A DNA stretch of 64,000 bases from Lineus longissimus (Eukaryota; Nemertea; Pilidiophora; Heteronemertea; Lineidae), in NCBI RefSeq assembly GCF_910592395.1, contig NC_088313.1, forward strand, positions 2,174,501 through 2,238,500, read 5' to 3'. The notes below the pieces were generated by a model. It was given only the letters and a program-made list of their open reading frames with translations, was not told where the DNA came from and searched no databases. Below are positions 49,901 through 61,900 of this stretch, piece after piece; position 1 is the stretch's first letter, and every line of letters starts with the position of its first letter. The position numbers and the translations under genes are program-made.

Positions 49901-52900
49901 AATGAATTTTTATTGATTATAATTTTATAAAATGCAATTGAACATTTTTGAGACATTCTGTATAACAATGCAAATCACCACGTAAATGTATTGCATTTGA
50001 AATAAATAAATCTGATGAAATTTCACCATATGAAGCATTAGTTTATTTTTGAGTATAACACGGCATAATACAAATATCAAGTAGTACAACAAAAGCACCT
50101 CTTAAGGCATCATACAAAAATATATCGAAGATACTACTCAAATTAATTAGTTCTTAAGTAATTAGGGCAAAAAGGTTAGATGCTGGGACTGGTTAATGAG
50201 GGCGTCTCTTTCTCATCATGCAACTGTACACTCTTTTGTCGGCAAATTCTATGGTGCGACGAATGGACAGAATCGCACAAAAAAAGCATAAAACAAATTG
50301 CATGTGATCTACAAATTAAATTAAGTAATTCCCTAACGACCGGGTGTCGTTAATGTGCTGCAATACGAAGTGTATATAAAACAGTGAAACAATAGTAGTC
50401 GCCAGACGGAGATCACTAATAGTGATGTATCGGACGGGAGATATCCAATGACACTGTGTCATGTAATATAAACACGGGGGCGAACAATTGTTCATTTCAA
50501 GCGGGGACACAGGCATATCGACAAGGGACGAGAAAACTTTGCTGAGTTCCCATCCAAACGAGACATGGGACAAGAAAATGTTGCTAAAATCCCAACCAAA
50601 CGAGACAAGGGACAGGAAAACTATGCTGAAATCCTAACCAAACGAGACATGGGACGAGAAAATTTTGCTGAATTCCCAACCAAACGAGACAAGGGACAGG
50701 AAAACTATGCTGAAATCCTAACCAAACGAGACAAGGGACGAGAAAATGTTGATGAATTCCCAACCAAACGAGACATGGGATAAGAAAACTTTGCTGAAAT
50801 CCCAACCAAACATGGGAAAAGCAAGACAGAGATACACTCCAGTGTCATAGAGGTCATTAAAAAGAATCCATATGAGCTATGAATGCCAACACAACTCCTA
50901 CACGTCCTAGTAGAACTGTTTACCGATGATTCAATCGAAAATGGTTTTTGATGGACTATTCTAAGAGAAGAATTCACTGTTAGCCAAATAGAAAATAGAA
51001 AAAAAGGACCTACATTGACCTCAATGAAGGTGGTGTAGGTAAAAACATGATGAAACTACAGGAAAAAGACCAAATTATATCAATACCACAAAAATATCAT
51101 TCCAGAAATAACTAACTGTATTGAAATTGAGAGAATGGACTTTCGATCCCAAACTGAAATTTGACATGATCAATACTGATGTGGCCGACTCCGTCACGCC
51201 AACATGGATGAGCCGAGGGATTGATGACTCTGACAGGAATTAGCCGAGGGACTCAACTCAAACAGAAAAGTGCATTGATGAATTGTTTGGACACACCATC
51301 GATCAAATTGAAACTAGAACGGCCGATGACGGCACATAAACCCCATATCAATTTCCAAAGTACAGAAACGTACTGATATTAATAACACCATGTGGTGATC
51401 GTTGATGCAGAGTTTGTCGCAAGCTTTGAAGCGTTCGGATCATCATATCCACGGTCCAGTTCTTTTAACACAGTTGAGCAGATGTGTTATTTTGCCGTGA
51501 CAAGGGAATTGATTGGATGGCGAAAGTGTCTAATTAGTTCTTCATCATTATATCTCCTGTGCATCTGCCATTGTTGGGAATGTACGCCATTAAACTATTC
51601 TGAGTTAATTCAGAAGCAAAATGAAAACATTGTGACCAGTCATTTCAAGGTTTCCTTTATGTGCACCATGGAAAACACCCACTGATATAGTTCAGAATGT
51701 CACCATTTGCAACATTCTTTGTTTATGGTCATACTGAAGTAGATAATTTGGTCACAAGGGACATGAGTGATGGAACAACTCAAATAAGCCATTGTTCCTC
51801 TTAAGCCATGCGTTTGGTCATAACTTGGCAAAACTTGAGTTTTTATTCTTATCAATTTTGCCAGTAAACAGACTCAAAGTGAGCAATCATCTTGACCTAA
51901 AAAGTTTTCCTTTAATTCTGTTAATTATAGGCAAATTTCTATTTTCCTGAGCCACCAGTTTTAATGAAGACAAACGCCATACCCCTTAAAGTGATTATAG
52001 TCAAGTTTCAAAGCCATATCATTTCTCATTGCAGTGATCGGATCCAGCATCCTACCCACTGCCGCATACACTACACACACTAACCAACCGAGAGCCATTT
52101 CCCAGTTGGTTCCTGCACAATGACAAGAGTCACAATTTCCTGTATAGTGACAGGCGGCCAACACTTCCAAGTGTAACCAACCCGCATGTGATGAACACCA
52201 CACACACATTAGAACCGTCATCCGTAGCATGTTCCATAGCCATTACGCCGTTAGCAAGTTGCTACAGTCATGTTGGCAATACGCCTGATTGCCACATTTT
52301 AAAGACCAAATGAGGGTAAACATTAGCGCTTTCCTTTCGACAACACTAAGTCTAATTGGTAAATTGAGTGAAGAAAGTAGATGATTAACTGATGTGGTAA
52401 CGCGGGAAATATTAGTTGTATTGGGCAGTGGACCGTTTAGGCTGCTTGTTGGGCATTAACTATTACAGTTGGACATCCCACAGCAGACACCTCTGTTAGC
52501 AGGACTCCCTCTGTATTAGGGACACCAATTTTCGGTGGTTGTGTGGTGACACAAGGAAAGCTCAGAAATACTTCTGAAACTTTCCAATGGATTGTCAAGG
52601 TAAAGTTGTCAGCCTGCGTAGTTTCAATGCCCCTGGTTGCCTGGCAATGTTCACCATCACACTTTTTACCAAAATCCATAGAATTCAATATGGAAAAGCG
52701 CCAGAGCGCTCGGCGCTAACGCGATATAAAAATCTAGTCATATTTAACCTATCATTCATCATGATCTGTCATATAATGGATCGAGCATCTCGGGCCACCC
52801 TTGCGGGCAGGTCTTGTCAGGAGCAGTCGGGCAGACACAAGCTGTGAAAAACACTGATGTCAACTGACAAGGGCTATTCATCAAGGACTTAAGCCCCAGT

Positions 52901-55900
52901 GTTAGGTATCATCAGATTGTCACCTATGCTATTGAAACGAAACTCTCAAAGTGTGACAACATCAATGCAAGCGCAGAAACAGTCATTACGGATATGAGAC
53001 AGCTAGGATTGCATCTAACTCTCAGCATCAGGTCATTTTTACTGGGTGGAGTGAATGGAAGGCATCATCGCTCCGTAGTTTTTATCGTTCCGAGAAATTC
53101 TCAAATGAGGAGACAGCACGTAATTCTCATACCAGTACAGAAAAGAACTGTCACAATGTTACAGACTATCGGAGGATCAATAAATGCCTTTGTCTGGCTA
53201 ATAAAGCGCTAGTGGGTCTTTCCTACTCAGTATGACGACCTTGTTTTATTTAATTCTTTCCATAGCACACGAGAGTAGGAGCATGTGAATGGCCATGGTA
53301 TGGAAAGACGACTCTATGCCAGCGTCAATAGGTTTATAAAGACGGCCAGACTGGTCAAATAACTATCACATGGCGAGTTTTATGCGACCTTTAGGTATTG
53401 GAAGTTGACTGCTCCATGATATGTGATGTACATGTACCACTCTATACACTCTACGTGTACTATGCTACCCACTGCAAAAATCCTCCCTTTTTATTACTTA
53501 GTTTCCCAAGGCAATAATGGGAGTTTGGTATCTATTGCCTCTGGAGTTGACGCAAGGATAATTGTCATGGAACTAATTAACGCGACATTCTAGCGCCTGT
53601 TAGGCAATTGTTGAGAATCACTCGGCTATAAATCTTAACATGTAATTGTCGTTGCTATTCATCGACCACACTCCATGACCTTTGTTGAAGATACGGGCAA
53701 TAAAACCACAAGGAACGTGCACAAGTCCATGTACAAATGTACATGTACAGCAGGATTAAAGCACCCCAGGTAGAGGTTCTCATAGTATATCAGCCAATAC
53801 ATTGTGTCATGCATGAATTTTGGGCTGAGTAGCATCGGTATTAACAAAGCTCTGGACAACATTGGGTCATTTGCACAATGAACGCTTTTTCACAAAGTAG
53901 GAGGAAACCAGAAGGTATAGAAGAAAAATCTGCTCCCAAGGAGAGTCATCTGTATTCAAAGAAATAACACGTTCCAAGCAGATATTGAATCTGGGGCCAG
54001 ACCATTTAGAATACTGGAACTTGCGTAGGAACTAATCACTCTATCCTTCTTAAACTGTTATTGTCCATCTCCGGGCAACCAACACCTATTTTTGATATCT
54101 CCCTGACCGAAGAGCGAGAATGGCCCTATTTCCTCTCAGTATCCTTGCAAAGTTTTCCTAGATTTCCTCATGTTTCTTTCATCAGCGCTCGTTAGAGCGT
54201 CGTAATTATCCTTGTCATCGCTAAGGCTAATCACCTCTGTCACGATGAGTATCAGAGGCCAGCACCATCCAAATACGATAATTACCAATTTGGTCGAGGC
54301 AAACATGACTAACAATGCAAGAAATTAGCCTCAGCGTGGAAAAATGACAAGTGACAAGGCCGTTGTGGTAATGTGCTTTTCTTGCCATAAAGAAGCACTA
54401 CATCTGAAGGATTTTATGACAATTTGCAAAGAAATTCTGTACTAAAGACATGACCAGACAGAGTGTTACTTCGTAAAAGAGCAACATGAATATTTTAACT
54501 TTGGTTAAGAGAAGAACGTATCTCCAAAAGATATAAAAGACACACCAAAGCTTATGAATATGGTTAAGTGTCCTGCCAATGGACAAAGTGCTTCCAGAGC
54601 ACAGTTTGTCGGGCTTTAAACCAATACGTTTTAACACCTGATCCAACCCCAAACAATTTTAACGAAAGATGAGCTGATTAAATTGGTGTCTAATCGTAAA
54701 CCTGATCATGTCTCACTAAATTAGAATCTATTACTGCGATAATGGACTCAGGCACGGAAACCATCATAACTGTATAAATTTGAAATGTAATGGATCAAGG
54801 GCAGAAGTAAATCATCTAATTTTCCACATAGATTCAATGATAAAAACAATGTTCTTGATTTTGGACCAATATCAGTTTTTAATGGCGTAACGTATCAGGT
54901 TGTTTCAAATACCACAACGAGATTTTGACTGCCAACTAGGCTTGTCAATAGACACGATATACAAGGCTTAGCAGTTAACAGCCCTCTGACAATACATCGA
55001 TAACACAACACAACTGTGATATGAGTTAGATTTATTACTACAAATTTTCAAAACTTCACGAAACGTTTACTGACAATTCATGCACCAGCCATCTGCCATC
55101 AAAAGTTATACCAAACAATCCATATTTTATCCAGAATGTATCGACATTTTTTTATGACGTTTTATGTGAAAACTTCTCATTTTGATTACAGAGATACCAA
55201 AATATACTAACTTAGCTTCGAGATCTAGGATATCTAAATTTACTTTTTATCTCAAACAAGCTCTTCTATTTTATAACTCGCTATAATCTCATTTCCTATG
55301 CAAAATAACGATCATAAGCAAAAAGCTGCTGGTGATTGTTTCAGGAAGATTTTACCTCCGCTGAATATTTCATGGCGGCAGGCGAAATTAAAATCACTTT
55401 TGTTAAATATTTCATGAGTAAATGGTATCATTCATCACTCGATGATTAATGGGATTTAACCCTGTCGTGGGCACTGGGCAATTTTTCAACTTGGACTGAT
55501 TAAAGGCCATGTCCTACCTTGAAGGGCTAAAAAGGTTGGGAAAACTTCATGGCCCACGGTAGCCTTTCTCTTGTGGATTCAGATTAGTCCCCACTCAACA
55601 AATGTAAAGTAAAATTGTCTGCTCTGTGAACTAGAGGTTCCTAATAAACTGTACTGTGTACATCCCAGTTCATGTTCACAGTGACTATAACCTGATACCC
55701 ATTGACATGGTGGATAGCATTACATCGGGGATGGACACGGGAATGTTGCTGGTACTTTGCCAATATCTAATACATACAAATATACTGGAGGTATCCTTCA
55801 GCTTTGTGAGACGCTACATGCGTAGGCGCACAAGTTACCCAGAATGAAGTCAGGGGCTGAAAACAACCTTTCACGGAAAGCGAAGAGTATCGTTCTAGTC

Positions 55901-58900
55901 AATATAGCCGACAGCAATTTTACCATCGGGCTTGCAAAACTAAATTCCGAGAGTGGATGATGAAATCATGGACAGTGGGTGACTTAGGAACCACCGCAGG
56001 AGATATACAGCTATAACTATACTGGTTTCCTTGCCTGACATGGTTTAACTCCATCCTTTTGTTATCACATAACCAATGAGAACGAGATGGCGAGGGGCCT
56101 GTAACTGACATGAGACAAATTGTTCCACAACATCATTAATTGGTTATTCACCTCATCATGTTGGCGTTTTAGTGGATCTCAGAGGAAAGTGTTAGAAATT
56201 AATAAGTTTCTATCATAAAGCAATCTTTGAATGTTTTTTGCTAAATAACATAAGAAAGTGGCAATTAAAGCATATCAACCACTGGACCCAGACCATGTCA
56301 AAAAGCAAGATCACCCCAAAACACTTTTTACCAGCTTCACATCATGATCTCCCAGCTGCAGCAAGAGAATTTTTCATAGCCAAGGATGGCGTATCCCAGC
56401 TCCACTCGTCTTGGCATTCATAATGTCTATTGGACTGCCGAGCACCTGCTGTGGGGGTAATGACGATATTTACACTCTATTCGAGTTGGCATCATCGACC
56501 AAACAGTCTCCTGGCGCCTAGTTTGTTGATTACATACCCGCGGAAAAAACTTCTGGTATGTTGGATATACATAGGAATTAGATCACGAAAAAAACTTCGG
56601 GGAGATTGATGCGAAGGATTTATGGTGATGCATACAAATGGCGAGTTTCTGCTGGTGTGAAATAGACTCGACAAAGACTGACTAAATTCCCACTGAAGGC
56701 TGCTGAAAGTGATACATTTTGCTTGAAATAACGACTTGGGATGCGGAAAGTGCAACTCACAGATCAGGGAGCTCTGAATGATGTCAATTTAGTTTGGTTT
56801 TATCATTACATTTTGATGTAGGTTGCTGCTGGGTTTAGTTTAGGCCCAAACTGGACAACCCCACCTAAATCAAGAGCAGTATATGACCCTAGCTTCTTGA
56901 TGCTCCAGCCAGAGTGAGGACACCACTCTACTGCTGTCAAGTACTTTAAGACCGGACCTGGTCCCTAAACCAAGGGAAGTCAGCAACTTGGCAATGACCC
57001 TCTTCTTCTATCTTTCAGTTGAGTCAAATAAAATAGAAAGTAAGTTTGGGATTTACTCGTTTTGGACAACTGGGCCATGAGATATTAAGTCGCTAACAAG
57101 CAAAGGGATCATCTGCCAACTTCAGGGTCACACGTCACACTTCTGAAGTGAATCAAGCCAAATCAAGACTAGGAGCCAAGAGCAAAGCACAGAGGGAATT
57201 TCTTGTTAATCACGGAAATCAGAACTTCCAAGAAAAGAAATTGCCAGTTTCAACGATATCAGGTTGAATATCTACATGAAAACGTCATTCTGAACACGCT
57301 GTATTTGACAGGTCACAGCAGATATTCAACCCCTGTATCACATGTTGAACATGATGTCCGTTGAAAACCTGACGCGCCTTAGAATGATCTGATGCGACAC
57401 AAGGATCTCTGATATCACTCCAGGTCAATGATATATGGCTGTTTACTTGGGATGATTACGGCTGTTGTCCATATTGACGGCTGTTGGCGGACATTCCTTG
57501 GAAAAGGACATCGCTGAGATTCCAATAAATGGTGTATCTGTCTGTGGTTGAATGATGAGTACAGTGTGATCTATGCATTGTCTAAAGATATTTATGGAGT
57601 TGAGGTATTGGCAGATGCTCTCGTCCACAGCATCAAATCTGCAGCATATTCCCCAAACACAGCTCACCGTTTTTAGATTGCCTGACACCGCTGTACCAAT
57701 GACGCAGAACATGCACTCTGAAATAATGACACTGACATTTCTTTCACCCAATGTCCCACTTTGACACCTGGAAGGTGTCCTAGTATTATTTTTATCTTTC
57801 CAAGGATGATCACCTAACCTTGGTCACCTCATGCTGATATAAATGGTGCATTTACGATCTGTTTTGCACCAAAGTAGGGTGTACTGACACTGACTGGTAG
57901 CGTTTAGTCGATTATCTCGTTCACTACATAAACTGCAGCATCAAGGCGGAGACATGCAGCCAGTTTTTATGCCCTGACACCTCGTAGCGAATGACGTACA
58001 ACATGCACTCTGAGGAATGTCGCTGCCATTATACACCATTGCCTGACACTATCTCTCCACTTCATGTCACACTTTGTCACCTGAGGACATTTTTCCAACC
58101 GACTTTTTCTCATTGCCGAGGACTATCACCTTACCTTGGTGTCTAACGATAGGACGGTGACTGGTCTTGGGGAGCTGTCAACCCATTTGGCACGTTTAAG
58201 TATTGATCAGGTTAGTAAGGTTAGGGTATCGGTGGTCTCACGTAACCATCAGCATGGGCAGGGAAGTCTTTATTGGGGTATATACCAAGGCAGGTACTCT
58301 TTTATATATATCATGAACAGTGTAGAGGTTTGAATGAATCTCGAGAAATCTCACAAGACCAAATTTCAGGCACTGCAAGCCTGACACAGGTCAGGTCAGC
58401 CAAGCCACAAGGATGCAGATCTGTGACATGAATATCTTGACAATCCTAGTAAAGCATTGAATTGTTTGTGTTGTTACCGTTGCAAGAGATTAGAGTGACC
58501 TTCTGCTATGGGTGGCAAGGGTCGACGGCCGCCAAGCAGTACATGTTAAGAGCATCCTTTGGAGTTGGGTGACTCTAAAAGCCAAATAGGTCTGGGGTCT
58601 CTCACTCAGCAATCAAGCTCCTTCAACCCTCAAACTAAAGCATCAATGCCCAACGGGACTAAACCTATAGTTACTTTCCCTAATGCTCTGCAGGAAAGAA
58701 ACTACCGCTAAAAAACTTCAGATGGATGGTTTCCATTGATCCGCACAGTGACAGACGGCCGCCGTGCAGCTCTACCACTCCGAAGAGACTAATACTGACC
58801 ACAGCAGTTGCAGAAATTAATGAATTAAGTGTCTTGCTGTGTTGAAAAACAATTGCCTGATATAAACGAATGGACGGTCCATTACTTTCTGACATTGGGA

Positions 58901-61900
58901 TATTTTTGCTTGTCCCTTGGGTTAGGAGAAGTGGCCAGCCCACTCGACCTCTTCCACTTTGTATTCTCTGAAGCCGTCGGGTATAGATCGCAAGCTGAAG
59001 CACCCTCAGAGGTGTTACACAAAGTGGAGACTGGTCTCATGGTTGTCTACGATGTTGGGAGTGTTTTCGTTTATCCCTCGTGGGCTTGTCCTCCCTTTTA
59101 TCTTGTAAGGGTTGAAGCAATCATCACTTCCTTTGATATGTGACAGACTACCAATCTAAATTTTTCAGTAAACACGGGACTGTGGGGTGACTTTGAAACA
59201 TAGGGTTACTTTCAACACCCCCCAGAAAGAATTGTTGTGATGAGAAATGTCTGTGGTTGGTTGTTCAAAGTTAGCCCATTATTCTAAGTCACCCCTTGTA
59301 ATGTTCTGCTACCATTAGAGTCTTGAAGACTCCTGACAGAGCTCAGTACACCAGACAGCCTTCCTTAATTCAACCGGCGGATTTACCAGGGGGATCCCCA
59401 ATAGATTTCTCAGACATAAGCATTTTGCATTTGCTATACGGCCTTTCTTTCCTCTATAAACGCACAAAAAATTTGATCTATATAGACAGCTCAGTCCAGA
59501 CTAAATCATGTCAAAGTATCTAAGACGTAAAAAAAATCACCCTTTGATCTTCTGTGCGGCTGTCGTTCTCTGATACAGTTTGTAAGGAAGCTTTTACTCT
59601 TGCTAAAGCACCATTCATCGTATGCATCGTGTTTCATGCTTAACCCTTCACTGACTGCCTGGCAAGCGTGAGAGAGGAGGTTCAGTCAAGGGACCTTGCC
59701 TGCACCACCAGCTGTACGGAGTTTAATGACAGCTATGAAGGACTTCAATTTCAACATCGAAATGAGAGTGACTCTCTGGTGATGGTAATAAAGAATGATG
59801 ACTGATTGTAATAAAGAAAGATCCATGAGCCCTCGATGATACTTTCTAACTTGAAACTACATATGCTCATTAGTGTTCTCCACAAGGCCATTTGTCATGG
59901 CGGCCCACCCTACCTCGGCAGCTTACCACCCTACCTAAAAGAAGCTACCCTACCGAGCTCTAAATGGGTTCCGATAGGCCACCCTACCTTAAATTGCTGG
60001 CCACCCTACCTTGTGTCATACACTGGCAAAACTTCTTGAATAGCAATAGGGTACTATTCACCCTTCCTTGAGAAAATCCTGTAGAGAACCCTGGCCCACA
60101 AACTGACCCTGGGTTTCTTGAAGTATGTTTCTGCTATTGTGCCATTTGGTGGCAGCTTTCCAAAAGTCAGTCAGTTAGAAAACTTGAGGCCAGACGCAAC
60201 TGTGCCTCAGTGTTCAAACAGTAACATCATGCATATTCACCAATTAGTGATACCCTTAGCTGCCCCATATTGGAGTCCTCGCCAACAACCGGTCACATCA
60301 ACAACACTGCATTACGGTGTATCGTGAAATGCGCAGGATGTACGCCATTATCTCGGCATGTTTCCCAATTACGCCCATGACCACTCATAACATATCCCAC
60401 AAACTCGCACGTCCTGCGATGAGTATTAGGGAGTACTAGAGCTTCGTTTAGAAAGTCGTTCACTAGGGATACGTTGGCGCATTAAACCAGGAGCTAATTG
60501 ATTTAGTTAAACATCGGGCTAATGCACCAATTATTGCTGCTTGTTTCTCCACTAAGTGCTCCTTATCCCGCATTCTGTGATAATCTGGTTTACGAAATAT
60601 ATGCGCCGATGAAATTATGACTAAGCAGTTATTGTTGTAGTGCTCATCTTTTTGAGTGTATGCAAGGAAACATCGTGTAGGAATCCTCCATATCCAAAGG
60701 TACTTCATGGAACTCAATCGTTGATTGTAGAAGCATCAACTCGATGGACTTTACTAGAAAGGCAACGCAGCTCTCCAATCAGCCTACCAGCATTTTTGTA
60801 ACTACTGCATATGGTAACTCATCGGCACTGACTGGCTGGTGAGCAATTCATACTTGACTGTCAGATTCTGTCCTTTCTAAGCTGAAGTAAAGAGAACACG
60901 TCAAAATCTCGTAGAGAATTTTACATCATACATCCAGGGGCGAAACCACCTACACAATGCATTTGTCAACGGACAACATCAGCAATGTACTGAGAATAAG
61001 GTATTTCAAAAGTAAACAGCACACTTGTCTTTCGGTATAGATGAATTGGTCATCCGTTGCTTCAAAATTCATATCTGGATAATCTACGGATGCCATCGAA
61101 CCATCAATTAGTTCTGATATCTATTGTGAATCTATGTAAAGTGTTGCAGTCCTATCAGAAGCTTGGTATTCATTCTGCCGACCCTTGTCGGACGTGAACG
61201 ACAATTATTGATGTTCTACTTGGATGGTCAATGGACTAATGAGCAATTTGGCTACAAAATGGTGTTCATTACTCCGATCACACTTAGCAAATATGTAGGG
61301 AAGTACCGCACGATCCCTTTGGGTGATTACTGGTCAAGCCCGACCAGACATCTCAAATGTCAACTCTCACAATATTTGCCAAATCCAAATGTACAATAAC
61401 ACACAGTGTCATGAGCAATCGTACTGGCGGTATTAGTAGTCTTAGGGTGATGCCAATCGCATCATTAGTAGAGATTCCTCCTTTAGATAATCTAACAATG
61501 CACTAAAAAGCACAACGATAAGTATTTTTATCCTCATTTTGTTTTTCTGGCACATACAGTTATTTATCATGAGTTGGGTCTCCCCGAACAGATGTCTGCT
61601 TCATGAATTGTTTTTGGCATGGACCGCGATCAGTATTTTGTATTCGATGGGTGTTTTTATGTGGTATTAGATGGCTGAACCAATGGTGATTGATTATGGT
61701 CGCTACCAATAGCCTTGGGTTGTTCTGGGCTTGTTTTGCGGTTTGGGCCGCTCAATTTAGGAGAATGGTCCGTTCTATATGTGCCATCATACATGTGTTT
61801 GGTTGATGCCACAAACATGACCATCACAACAATCAGGTTTTTACTACTCGGTTGCTCCATTCTAGTCAGGAATGGTCTAGTTTTTTCTGATTTGATCTTT

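Noticed and set aside
58680-59143. Frames of over 100 codons on both strands in the 22-kb intron
   Set aside because: They overlap antisense to each other, have no recognised domain and no supporting signals. Expected by chance in a GC-richer patch.
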